64,000 bases of DNA from assembly GCA_936440205.1 (NCBI GenBank), contig OW387149.1, positions 3,678,114 to 3,742,113 on the forward strand, given 5' to 3'. Below are positions 21,430 to 30,864 of the stretch, piece after piece. Position 1 is the first letter of the stretch; each line of letters begins with the position of its first letter. The stretch is from Lepidonotus clava. Its lineage: Eukaryota > Annelida > Polychaeta > Phyllodocida > Polynoidae. Made by a program: the position numbers and the translations under genes. The notes below the pieces were generated by a model that saw only the letters and a program-made list of their open reading frames with translations, was not told the origin of the DNA and made no database searches.

Positions 21430-22405
21430 TATTCCAGATCCGACTTTCGGCCCCCTCGCCCATCATCTCCAATCTTCCCTGGAGGCGGCCTATGCAAAAG
21501 GAACTCTCCATAATCATCGCCGTCAGGCCCGGGCTTATGTGTCATTCATGTTAAAAGCTGGAGCTGACCCCTGTTTCCCTGATATTATTTCTCTTCTCCA
21601 TTTTGCACAGCTCCTGGCTAACTCATTTAAAAACCTGACGTCAACTAAAAACTATCTCTCCGGAGCCCGGACATTTGTTGTAGCCATGCGCGGCAATGCA
21701 GCGGCTTTCGACTCGCCCATGTTTCCTCATTTGTTTAGAGGATTAGCACGGGTCTCAAACCATGTCCCCTCCCAAGCCCCGACTCTTCAACCGGCTACTG
21801 TCAAGACACTTTGTGATGTACTCTGGACCTTGGGTCCTGATGCCCGCATCGCTCGGGCTGCCGTCCTATTCGGCTTTGTTACTTTCCTCAGACAATCGAA
21901 CTTCCTAGCCACACAAAACTCATCCGCTCACTGTGTGACCCGTGGGGCAATTCGCCCCACCCCCTTCGGTTTGGCAGTTCACGTGAGCTCTACAAAAACT
22001 CTGACTAATGCAAATGCTGTTGTTCTTCCCATCTACAAAGCGACAACCCCCCGCTACAGCCCGGTGGCCGCCCTCCGAGCGGTGCTGACCGCTGTTCCGG
22101 CTCCATCGGATGCCCCTCTCTTTCTGACCACGGCGGGGCGCCCCTTAACGGCCCGCGGACTCACTCTCCTCATGCGCACGGCCCTTACACTTGCTGGCTA
22201 CCCGGAGGCCCAGAGTGTCACGGTTCACTCCCTGCGTAGGTCGGGAGCGTGCTCGGCGGCAGCGGCCGGAGAGGGGCGAGACAATCTCATGACCCATGGC
22301 ACCTGGCGTGGAAAAAGTGTGGACTCCTACGTGCCCAAGACCTTGTACACCTCGGTCCCCCAGACTCTGTCTGCCGTTCTTGGCTCCCCGACCTCGGGGC
22401 ACTAG
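21430..22405 (+). CDS. Tyrosine recombinase of the DIRS-type element
   Basis: Numbered from the Met at 21539 (288 aa to the end at 22405). An N-terminal helical SAM-like region (about 10-90) is followed by a catalytic domain with R118 in GFVTFLRQSN, H230-x-x-R233 in VHSLRRSG, H253/W256 in HGTWRG and Tyr264 in SYVPK. These are the R, HxxR, H/W and Y positions of tyrosine recombinases. The PVAAL motif (175-179) and 'PLFLT...GRPLT' are typical of DIRS/Ngaro enzymes, which integrate the circular DNA copy without target duplication. The catalytic set looks complete, but the element as a whole is broken, so it may not be expressed. The last codons overlap repeat B1. Confidence 0.85.
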
Positions 22406-23099
22406 GTCAACTGAGTTATGTCATTCCGTTCTTTATTATTGTTCACTGTCTTGTCTTATGTTTTACACAACTGTCTTTGTCCTGTCTGCTGTGTTATCAA
22501 TTCTTGTTTTATAATTAAATGTTAATGTTCGCCAAAATCCTTGTGTCCTCGCCTCATTTAATTGGGGCTAATTGGACAATTGGCGGTAATTTATTCAAGG
22601 CGGGACGCTAGGCTATTTATACCACTCGGCTCCCCTCGCCGCCCACTTGGCGACTCGGCGCGGACCAGGACACTACAAACTGCTTACCCACCCTCCACGC
22701 CCTTTATGACCCAATTTTGCTTCCCCCGTTTCGGTCGGCTCCCCGACCTCGGGGCACTAGGTCAACTGAGTTATGTCATTCCGTTCTTTATTATTGTTCA
22801 CTGTCTTGTCTTATGTTTTACACAACTGTCTTTGTCCTGTCTGCTGTGTTATCAATTCTTGTTTTATAATTAAATGTTAATGTTCGCCAAAATCCTTGTG
22901 TCCTCCCCTCATTTAATTATGCCTTCTATGAACTTTCATGGTAACCACATATTATATTTTGGGGCTAGTCTGTAAAGGGTAATATATACGATGATTTCAT
23001 AGTTCCGATTATCAGGGAAATAAGTTTCTAAACTTTGTTCTCACTAAGATATATTCATAGATATTACTACAGCACTGAACCAGTGCATGCATAAAACAA

Positions 23100-23245
23100 G
23101 ACCACAAAGCAGATGGTAAAGTACCTATTTGAGGCAGATCACTAAAAACACAGGCCTTAAGCTTAGTGACCGAATCCAGGCAGCCTGGGGCCCAGTGAAA
23201 TGACAAACATTGGATCGTGGTGCCCCTCATAGCGTCAATGATGGA
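23100..23245. repeat. Local direct duplication Y, copy 1
   Basis: 'gcagatggtaaagtacctat', 'acacaggcc' and 'aggcagcctgggg' reappear at 23655-23800 in the same order, about 145 bp each, roughly 555 bp apart. No inverted ends were found, so it is a local duplication or a dispersed repeat of unknown class. Confidence 0.7.
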
Positions 23246-23654
23246 TTATATACAGGGACATTTAGCTTCTTATGTCCAAGTAAAGTGTTGATATCAAGTC
23301 AGACTTAAAAGTCACAAATTCTGAAATTCACAGACAAGACTCCATTCGATTCTATGATGAAGATGGGAGAAATCTCATTTCACAAAGATCACTTAAGTTA
23401 AACATAAATCATAAAGGTGATTGTTTCTCTGGCTTGGATACAATATAAAAAGGCTTCTTTTGGTAAAAAAACATTGAACCATTTTTTCTCTTACATCATC
23501 CTAAAAATTGATGTTTGCAAACACTTTTTCAGTTATATGGTAATGGTTTGTCAGAAGTTCTTTACATGGGAAAGTAACCAAGATCTGGATAAGACTCTCA
23601 TTTCCAAGTTTAGCCTTCAACTTCTATACAAATCTGTGGCTCCATAAAAAATTA

Positions 23655-23800
23655 TAGAACAGATGGTAAAGTACCTCTTTGAGACAGATCACAAAAAACA
23701 CAGGCCTAAGGCTCAGTGACCAAACCCAGGCAGCCTGGGGCTGCAATGAAATGACCCACTTTGGGTCCTGGGGCCCCTGATGGCATCAATACCATTGATC
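23655..23800. repeat. Local direct duplication Y, copy 2
   Basis: Counterpart of 23100-23245, diverged by roughly one base in seven. It is followed by a block of GACC/GGTC-rich sequence (23790-23930) and then the SINE at 23941. Confidence 0.7.
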
Positions 23801-23940
23801 GGGACCAATGTCACTGACCACTGTCCACTTATTTCGGTTGGGGGCTCGGAATGACCCCTCCACTGACCAGGGGCCACCCGATTTGGGGTTGGACAGAGAA
23901 GTTGTGTTTGTAGAGACTGACCACTCTCTCTTTGTGATGG

Positions 23941-24290
23941 GGGCACAGGGCGGTGAAGTGGTCAGAGCATTCGCTTGGCACGCGGGAGACTCTCGGCTGG
24001 GCCAGGTGGGACTGATACACCTTTCTGTGTTGCCTCCAGTGGCAATGACTGGGCTATCAAAGACTCCTAGGGGGCCAGTGGCTGTTGTGCGTAGGACCCT
24101 GCCTGTGAGACCCTGCACATTAAAGAACATCTGCCTTGGTAAAAGTGTAGGGGTACGGTCTCTACCTTCTCATAGATATGATCATTTCATAGATGCAATC
24201 ATTAAACAGATAGAATTGTCAAGACCTTGTTCTCACCGTGATATGACCATAGATGTTGATATGGTGTAAAATTCCAATAACCAACCAACC
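23941..24290 (+). repeat. tRNA-derived SINE, copy 2
   Basis: Co-linear with 3741-4079: A-box-like 'cggtgaagtggtcagagc', body 'cattaaagaacatctgcc', 'gtgtaggggtacggtctct' and the tail 'ccaataaccaaccaacc'. The B box is more decayed than in copy 1. The 153-codon + frame over it is a translation of SINE sequence, not a gene. Confidence 0.8.
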
Positions 24291-24504
24291 AAGCCTCTTT
24301 GTGCCTCTGTGAACAGCTCTCTATTACAGTTTTTATAATGCTCTTCCTTAAATACAATGCAGTGGAAACACAGTGTGTTAAGGGTGCATCAGCTTGCATA
24401 AGCTTGTTAATGGTAAATTAGTGGAGATGAGTAGGAATCCAGTGTTTGAGAAGGGATCCAAAATATCCAAATGAGCCATGGAGTGCAATCAGTGGCAATT
24501 CAAT

Positions 24505-24722
24505 TTGGTAATTGTATCCGTCAGATAAGGGTGACTTGGCAGGCAAACAGCAGGGGATCAAAACTAGGAAATCATTTTTTGCCTTACCTCATCCCTTAGT
24601 GAACTTAGACACCAACCAGGAATTGAACCCAAGGAACCACTTGGTCTTTGCTGGGTCCCCCCTATGTCGCCTTTTATGATTAGCATGGGCTACTGGGGGC
24701 CTAAATTCTTCCCAGGAGTAGA
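24505..24722. repeat. SINE family H, copy 3 (truncated on the left)
   Basis: Lacks the GAGTGAGTG start. It keeps 'ggcaaacagcaggggatcaa', 'cctcatcccttagtgaac' and 'catgggctactgggggcc'. The complement has 'gggttcaattcctgg', a good B box, supporting minus-strand tRNA-type origin. Confidence 0.7.
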
Positions 24723-24739
24723 AGCTCCATCCCAGTACC

Positions 24740-25027
24740 TCCACTGGGGCAAGGTCTTTGGTCTTGAGGGTAGAGGTAGAGGTTGGGGTTGGGGAGTTGC
24801 AGGGGTTGCAGGGGTTGTAGAGGTTAGGGCGGGCAGCGGGGATCAGTGGGCACATGGGCAGTGAGACGGGAGTACTTGTGGTAATGGTATTGTCCCGCAG
24901 ACATCCGGACACTGTTTGTGCACCCCACGTGTGACGTCCTGATAGCAGGGGACAAGGTCAGGGTATCCTCCATGGGGTGACAAGTGTCAAATGTTTTATT
25001 TACATTACCAGCAGTTGTTTTTGATAT
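24740..25027. repeat. Local direct duplication W, copy 1
   Basis: 'ggtcttgagggtagaggtag', 'acttgtggtaatggtattgt', 'cgtgtgacgtcctgatagca' and 'aatgttttatttacattac' recur at 25333-25604. About 280 bp, same orientation, high similarity. The copies are separated by the AT microsatellite and about 250 bp of other sequence. Confidence 0.85.
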
Positions 25028-25076
25028 ATATATATATATATATATATATATCATATATATATATATGATATATACA
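25021..25076. repeat. (AT)n microsatellite
   Basis: About 55 bp of alternating TA with a 'tatc'/'gata' break in the middle, giving a near-perfect hairpin. It lies at the 3' edge of duplication W copy 1 and is absent from copy 2, so it arose or was lost after duplication. Confidence 0.9.
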
Positions 25077-25332
25077 TTAAACCCCCATTTATATTGTATT
25101 TACACTATTGGTTTTCTGGATTCTATATGACTCTTTATGTATAATAGTACATAGGTATCAAAGGGGGATTTCGGGGCTGTTATTTGTAAAAATGCATGTG
25201 GGTTCCTTTAAAATCAGATCCTTACTTTTGCCAAGGGGGTTAGCTGAGGGGGAATGAAATTCCTGATAATGTGTATGTGCATTTAACGGAAGCCCCTAAA
25301 GTGAATTTTCTTTGGTTAGCTTTCCAGATCTA

Positions 25333-25604
25333 AGGTCTTGGTCTTGAGGGTAAGGATAAAGGTTAGGGTTGGGGAGCTGCGGGGGTTGTAGGGGTTAGGG
25401 GTGGGCAGCGGGGATCAAGGGACGCATGCGCAGTGAGACAGGAGTACTTGTGGTAATGGTATTGTCCCGCAGACATCCGGGCACTGTTTGTGCACCCGGC
25501 GTGTGACGTCCTGATAGCATGGGACAAGGTCAGGGTAACCTAGCTGTTGGGTGGCAAGTGTCAAATGTTTTACTTACATTACCAGCAGTTATCTTTGATA
25601 CAAG
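25333..25604. repeat. Local direct duplication W, copy 2
   Basis: Counterpart of 24740-25027. It contains the same CAGACATCCGG...GTGCACCC segment and the ACGTC word. Some G-rich repeats at the left (GGGGTTG) differ in number between copies. Confidence 0.85.
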
Positions 25605-25900
25605 TTTCAAACTTCTTCCAACTCACATAAATGAAGTATGTGCAAGAGTGTATATTGTGAATGTTGTTTGCACAAAATTTCACATTCACAAGATTTCTTA
25701 AAATGTTTTTGGACAACCTTTTTGAATCTTAAATGTTTACATGCTTCCACATTATTTCTTTTATTCTTTTCTAGCTGCAAGCTCAAGTCAATCGTTCTCA
25801 TTGTCAATATTGCTTCTGTTAGGGCACAATGGGTGTAAGAAAATCGTATGAGATAAGAAATACTAAAATGTATCTGTGAGATAAGGCCTATATAAAAACT

Positions 25901-26285
25901 ATGAGTGAGTGAGTAAGTAATGCTTGTTTTATGTCGTTCCGACAGCTATGGTCATATTTACAGTGAAAATGGTTGAAATGTCGAAACGAATTGAGAGGAT
26001 GAGTGACAGGGTCATGCAGCAGGGAATTGGACCTAACATCCAGTTTTGCCGCCCCCTTGACCATTTGAAGTGGACAAAGAACAGCAGGGAGTTGAACCCT
26101 AGTACTGGTTTTACTGCCATGAAGAAGAAACCATACTAGGCTTGACAGCTTGGGCACAGGACACATATCAAAATAGTAAGGGTGAACACCTGTGAGGTTA
26201 GAGACAACCTGTTTACCCCAACCCTATCATCACCTTTTAGAATGAGCAGGGGATACTGACGACTTACTCTTCCGATTGAGCCCCA
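25901..26285. repeat. SINE family H, copy 4 (diverged)
   Basis: Starts with 'atgagtgagtgagtaagta' and reads 'ttccgacagctatggtcata'. It ends near 'agcaggggatactgacgac'. The middle differs from the other copies (with CAGCAGGGA and 'ttgaaccctagtac'), so it is a subfamily or an older copy. Confidence 0.6.
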
Positions 26286-26299
26286 TCTCAGATCCTTAC

Positions 26300-26585
26300 A
26301 GGCCCATGTTAAAATCTAAACCATGAAATATGGTAGAAAAACATTAAAAACATGTTTTCCTTGCTCAACTCAATTAATGTGAATCTGAAAAAATGGGGTT
26401 TCTTTACAAACAAATGGGAATATCACCATTTTCTGGGGAATTCTACTTCAGTTTGAGCTAGATTTCATAGCTAATAATTTACCAGTGACCTTAACTAGAG
26501 TCACCTAACACATTCATTTCTATACTTTTTTGAGTTTTGAAAGTCTTGTCAATTATATTGGTTATGAGTCCCTTTAAGTAGCGTG
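26300..26585. repeat. Dispersed repeat M2, copy 1
   Basis: 'ggcccatgttaaaatctaaa', 'ttccttgctcaactcaatta', 'tttgagctagatttcatagc' and 'gtcaattatattggttatga' recur at 56925-57197 with the same order. It ends at a 'ccctttaa' terminus like that of the M elements. About 285 bp. Confidence 0.75.
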
Positions 26586-26973
26586 GAGTTATGAAATGCC
26601 TGCCCTTCTCATATTATGTCTATAAAGTGTGGGAAAGAAAAGAACCCTCGATTCAGTAAAAGCATAGGAAAATCTTGTCAATTATATTGGTTTTGGACCC
26701 CCTTTAAATGCTATAACATTTTTTTCAATGTACAGTCACACTTGGTACCTCATAAGCTGCAGCAGCCTCCCTGGGTCCAGGACATCTGCCTCTACTAAAA
26801 CAACGATTGTCTTTATGGCCCTTTTATTGTCCTCCTGGGCTTTATATGACCAAGATTGAAATTCATGGACACGCTCTAACTGCAGTATGCCAGTTTTATG
26901 TCCACTCATGATCTGCTTATAGATCCAGGGTTTGGGTTGTGATGCTTGCACGGGGCAGAATGTGGGGTCATGT

Positions 26974-27300
26974 GACCCGTTGCACATGACATTTTGTTGT
27001 TACCATAACTTTAAGATAACTTTAAGAATGATGTCGTAACAATGATAGTTATTGTTATTGTGATACCCCTAATATCTCTGTTTCTACTGCATGAAATTAA
27101 ATTCTGTGAATTGATATATATGAAGGGGCAAAATAAGATTATTTCCTGTAAAAATTACAGCTCGTTAAGAGCATTCTAAATAGTTTTTCTTAGTGTCAAA
27201 ACGATTGTTATTATGTGCAAAATAACAATGAAAGTTTTTTGTTGTTTTGGTTATATTTACGCTTTTACAAGCTTTTGCGATCAGCATTGTACAATGGGCT
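26974..27300. mobile_element. MITE family K, copy 2
   Basis: Matches 18698-19004. Ends are 'acccgttgcacatgac' and 'cattgtacaatgggct'. It is diverged but co-linear, about 327 bp, and abutted on the right by a family J scrap. Confidence 0.75.
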
Positions 27301-27457
27301 ACTGGGGTCCTGACTCCCCCTCACCTCTTTTGGTGGACACCTAAACTACAAAGAGAGGGGAAAATGCCACAAGTGTATGCACAAATGCACGCTATTTTAG
27401 AACTTGGCCTTTAAGCTGAACCCCCACTTTCGAAAAGCCTGTATCAACCCCTGGCCT
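27301..27457. mobile_element. hAT-like MITE (family J), partial
   Basis: 'gggtcctgactccccctcac', 'tgcacaaatgcacgc' and 'gtatcaacccctgg' are family J parts. The left terminus is missing at the junction with the K element. Confidence 0.6.
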
Positions 27458-27593
27458 CATGTGACTTTGTTTCTTATAATGCAATTGACATTGATCTAAT
27501 CATAGTATCCAATGACTTTTATTGTGATTGCAAGGACTTGCAAGTGACCTACACAGGGATTGATGTTTATAGACATGTAAACATTGGTAATTC

Positions 27594-27740
27594 AAGTGCG
27601 GATACAGGATTTTCAAAATATATTAAAACCACATACTTTTGCACATAAGTTCATGCGCAACATTTCCCCCTCTTTTTGTAGTTTAGGAGTCCATCAAAAA
27701 GGAGATCAGGACCCTCTGGACACCCCTGGATCCGGCCCTG
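27594..27740. mobile_element. hAT-like MITE (family J)
   Basis: Starts 'gtgcggatacaggatttt' and ends 'cctggatccggccctg'. It has 'catgcgcaacatttccccc' and 'ggagtccatcaaaaagg' blocks. 147 bp. Confidence 0.7.
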
Positions 27741-27759
27741 TAAATGGCAATAAAGCCAC

Positions 27760-27905
27760 AGTTGGCCAACCAACTAAGTAAATCAGCATTCTGATATCAA
27801 ACCTGCTCAATATTTCTGTTCAGCTAACCAGTCAGTTGATTATATTACCTTTGATTAGTCGGCTGACTCGATTCAACTTGCCCCCTGGGTATGTCGCCTA
27901 AGAAT
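27760..27905. mobile_element. Possible decayed family B fragment
   Basis: 'tatcaaacctgctcaatatt', 'gattagtcggctgactcg' and 'gggtatgtcgcctaag' look like degraded family B interior and end pieces. No clear left terminus. Confidence 0.35.
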
Positions 27906-28514
27906 TTATAGCAGGTCATTGTGCATATTATATAGGTCTAGCTCAAGGATAAAACTAGATTATCAACAACAGAAGGCTCAGCATTTAGACTACACTTTGA
28001 TATATGATTTCCCATGGCTCTGTGGGAACTGTACCAATCATATGCACATATAGGGCCTACATCTCAGTTAGACCGCTTGACCCTGCATGTGAACGGATAC
28101 GAAACAGATTATCCTTCTTTTGAAATTCATGACCGAAAGGTGGCTGACCCCTTTCAGATACCCACTTCCTTCCTTTCTATCTATCACCAATAAACTCCGA
28201 TATCCAATATTTATCTTTATACCTCCGGGAGCCCGCGGCCGGGCTATGTGGGCGATACGAGAAGTGCACTTTCAGATGTAAATAAGGGCGATTGGCGTGG
28301 AAGGCACATAGGGCTGGCACTAATTGCTCGGCTGTTTTGCCTACACAAAGAGCTGCTCTTTAAGTTAACCCTGAGGTAATGAGCAGCTCATACATAATGT
28401 ACTGACAGGGGGGCTGGCCTCGGGCCACAGGTGTTAAGCGAGTAACTCAATTCACCCATCGCCCTGGCCTGCGGGCGTCAGCGTATCCTTTCACCGAGAT
28501 GAACCAGCCTTATC
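27906..28514. other. Unassigned; non-repetitive block at 28190-28510
   Basis: No element ends or coding pattern. The block 28190-28510 is GC-richer, not found elsewhere in the window and not low-complexity. It holds a partly palindromic 'gagctgctctttaag ... gagcagctc' pair. It could be a conserved regulatory element or simply single-copy DNA; the sequence alone cannot tell. Confidence 0.3.
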
Positions 28515-28860
28515 CGGGACTCAGTAAATTGGGTTATAACTGAAAGAGCCTTTGCAGAAGTCCAGGACCTCTGGGTCTATTGGGACCTTAACCTAAGCGA
28601 AAACCCCACTTTTTGACACCTTTTTCTGTTTGTTTTTTTGGCTTACACCTTATGGCACTTAATATCTAGAAAGTGTATTGGAGGCCATTATAGGTCACTC
28701 AGTATATTGGGTTATGAATATAAGAGACTCTGCATATGTCTATGACCTTTGGGTCTATGGGAACCTTGTCCAAAGCAAAAACATACTTTTTCAAAATTTT
28801 ATTCATGCATATCTGGTGCAATATTTCTAGAAATTGATATTGGATACTTTATTTTATAGC
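28515..28860. repeat. Tandem duplication of about 178 bp
   Basis: Copy 1 (28515-28690) and copy 2 (28693-28860) share 'actcagta..ttgggttat', 'gacctttgggtctatggg' and 'atatttctagaaa'. They are clearly diverged, so the duplication is old. Confidence 0.7.
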
Positions 28861-29028
28861 TTTAGTTCAATGTTTGACAATCTTTGGGCAGTAAAATAGA
28901 TCTGGCTTAACATAAAGACAAGAGACCAACATTCCTATGCTTGCTTGCTGTTTGTAATGGATAAGAATAGGCATACTATTTTTGCAGGAGTAACAATCCT
29001 GCACTTGAATATCAACAGTCCCTGACAT

Positions 29029-29195
29029 CAGGGGTGGATCCAGGGTGAGTCTAGGGGGTCCTGACACCCCCCCCCCCCCAAAAAAAAAAAAAAGGATTTT
29101 GGTGGACCCCCAGACTACAATGAGAGGGGAAAATGGGATGTGCATGTGCACAAATACACACTGTTTTAGTACCTATATGCTGACCCCCTTTCATC
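29029..29195. mobile_element. hAT-like MITE (family J), right end missing
   Basis: CAGGGGTGGATCCAGGG start, a C-run/A-run homopolymer at 29069-29093, 'ggtggacccccagactac' and 'gcacaaatacacac'. The usual right terminus is not seen. Confidence 0.65.
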
Positions 29196-29365
29196 CATTT
29201 CCATTGATGAAATGCCATGAATAAGCCAATTATAACCACAATAACCCACCAAATTAATGGCACATTAAAAATTACCTAGTTAGTTGCAGCCTCAGATTAA
29301 GTAATTCTACTAAAAGTCCCCTTGGGAGTGGTGGTTGTTTTTTCCCCGGCCGGAATGACGTGTTC

Positions 29366-29825
29366 GGGGAGAGCGATCGGGCTGAGGTTATGTGCGCGGG
29401 CTCTGCATCGGGACCCCGCGGATGCAGTATCTCTTATGTGCGCGGGGATAAGGTCCGCCCATACTATTGGCCGTGTACGCGCGGGGTTGTCCCCGCGTAT
29501 ATGGACCAAAAATATACACGCGGACTTATTATGATAAATCGGGGGCTATGCCCCCGAACCCCCTTTTTCTTTTTTCTTTTTCTTTTTCTTAAATATGGGA
29601 AATTGTTTTGCATCTGTAAACATGACAATAAAACATGATTCAGAGACAGATAAATATTTATCCGCGTATATAAGGACATGTCTATACGCGCGGATGTTGC
29701 ATCCGCGTATATAAGAAGGCCAGTATGCGCGGACTTTATGTCCGCGTATGTAAGAAATTCTATATGCGCGAGGTCCGCGACGCGGGATCCGCGTGTATAA
29801 TCAGTCCCGAGCGATCGGCCTCGTC
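29366..29825. mobile_element. GC-rich foldback element with iterated palindromic units
   Basis: Left arm about 29366-29528 and right arm about 29655-29825 are imperfect inverted repeats. They are framed by 'gagcgatcggg' at 29371 and 'cccgagcgatcggcc' at 29807. Each arm is built of about 39-bp units that are themselves palindromic, such as 'tccgcgtatataagaa' paired with 'tatgcgcgga'. The AT-rich centre holds a CGGGGG...CCCCCG hairpin and a CTTTTT run. The minus-strand frame at 29464-29874 reads repeats like YADIKSAH/YADATSAR, an artefact of the array. No target duplication was identified. Confidence 0.7.
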
Positions 29826-29839
29826 TAACCCTGAAACCT

Positions 29840-29920
29840 GAGCTGTGATGGATCATCGAGCCCAGACTCATCATGCTGGGACTCTAATTGATGACAGACT
29901 CCAACTGACAGGACTGACAG
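29840..29920. repeat. Direct repeat, copy 1
   Basis: 'atggatcatcgag', 'actctaattgatgacagact' and 'gacaggactgacagg' recur at 30432-30508. About 80 bp. The sequence after it ('cctgtcttaaagtcattaa') is also partly found after the insertion at 30665, making this an approximate empty site. Confidence 0.75.
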
Positions 29921-29943
29921 GGTGAAATCCTGTCTTAAAGTCA

Positions 29944-30323
29944 TTAAAGGGAGCCAAAAGCAATGTTGGGTCAAAATTTTGTAAATTCAGTTAACTATTG
30001 AAATATATTCTATAGCCATAACCTAGGCCTGTGGTAAAGTATAGAGTGTAAATACGGACTTAAACTACATAAAAATACACTAAAACCTATGTCTGGTCAA
30101 TTGTGGTGACCCACCAACATTGGTTTGTTTACAAACATTGCCGTCTTCAGGAATAAATAGCATGAGTATTAATGAGTTCAAGTAAAGTTAAAGTTATAGT
30201 TAGTTTTCATGATTTTTACTGTACCAATGACTAATGTTGACTCTTAGAATGAATTTTCATAGTTATTTGAGTTTGTGAAATTTTGTGAAATTTTGAAATA
30301 ACATTGGTTTGGGCTCCCTTTAA
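29944..30323. mobile_element. MITE family M
   Basis: The left end 'ttaaagggagccaaaagcaa' and the right end 'attggtttgggctccctttaa' are inverted repeats. About 380 bp of AT-rich interior. Similar ends occur at 55988-56020 and 57178-57197. TTAA lies at both ends and may be part of the target. Confidence 0.75.
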
Positions 30324-30431
30324 GTTAACTTGCGACCGTGTTTAACACCCATCGTCAGTGAGCTGAGTCAGCACATAGATTGGCTGATTATTAGAAGATT
30401 TTCTTCTAAAAATCAGATTAAACATATATAG

Positions 30432-30508
30432 TCATGGATCATCGAGGCCTGTATTCATCACGTTGAGACTCTAATTGATGACAGACTCCAAGCGACAGGA
30501 CTGACAGG
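30432..30508. repeat. Direct repeat, copy 2, interrupted at its right end
   Basis: Counterpart of 29840-29920. It runs directly into the hAT-like MITE at 30505, and sequence resembling the continuation resumes at about 30680 ('tctgtcgtaaagtctttaa'). Confidence 0.7.
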
Positions 30509-30665
30509 GGCGGATACAGGATTTCCAAAAGGGGGGGTCAGCATATAGGCTAAAAACTAAAATTGTGTGCATTCACGCACATGCACATGGCATTTCCCCC
30601 TCTTTTTGTAGTTTTGGGGGTCCACCAAAATGCAGGGTTCCAGACCCCCTGGACCCCTTCCCTCC
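30505..30665. mobile_element. hAT-like MITE (family J)
   Basis: CAGGGGCGGATACAGG start, 'gtcagcatataggctaaaaa', 'gcacatggcatttccccctc' and a 'ccccctggacccc' end. It is inserted in the copy-2 direct repeat. 161 bp. Confidence 0.75.
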
Positions 30666-30864
30666 CATATTCAACCCTGCGGAGTTCTGTCGTAAAGTCT
30701 TTAAGTGGATTTGGTTACTGAAGTCCTGTGCCCACTGGGCTTATTTGGTGCATAATTCAGGTGATTATTAGAAAATGTTCTTCTAAAAATAAGATCAAAC
30801 ATGCATACTTTAACATCACATAGCGATGGGTGCTCATTCTAATACTTGATTGGTGGATAGGAGG

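Larger units (their letters stand above)
20967..22918 (+). mobile_element. Tyrosine-recombinase retrotransposon remnant (DIRS order, PAT/Ngaro-like), broken
   Basis: The split direct repeats are clear. A1 at 20967-21092 equals A2 at 22561-22686 over 126 bp. B1 at 22382-22563 equals B2 at 22737-22918 over 182 bp with one visible difference. The order is A1, coding part, B1-A2, a 50-bp link, then B2, the arrangement known for PAT, Ngaro and Kangaroo types. The parts present are an RNase H-like end of the polymerase and a tyrosine recombinase. No gag or reverse transcriptase core is visible, so it is a broken, non-autonomous copy. Base composition is much GC-richer than its surroundings. Near-identical repeats suggest a young insertion. 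Confidence 0.85.
20940..22978. mobile_element. Perfect 23-bp inverted repeat bracketing the YR retroelement
   Basis: CCTTTACAGACTAGCCCC plus AAAAT at 20940-20962 is exactly complementary to 22956-22978. The retroelement's own repeats start at 20967 and end at 22918, so a few bases on the left and about 37 on the right lie between. Either the retroelement sits inside a very small MITE with these ends, or these are terminal repeats belonging to it. No second copy of the 23-mer occurs in the window. Confidence 0.6.

Noticed and set aside
21023-21517. 164-codon minus-strand frame
   Set aside because: Shadow of the GC-rich RNase H region on the plus strand.
23808-24269. 153-codon plus-strand frame
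   Set aside because: Over half is SINE sequence; the frame is not kept in the sister SINE at 3741.
29464-29874. 136-codon minus-strand frame with repeated YAD..SA peptide
   Set aside because: It lies entirely in the GC-rich foldback element; the peptide repeat reflects the DNA repeat, and there is no start or splice context.
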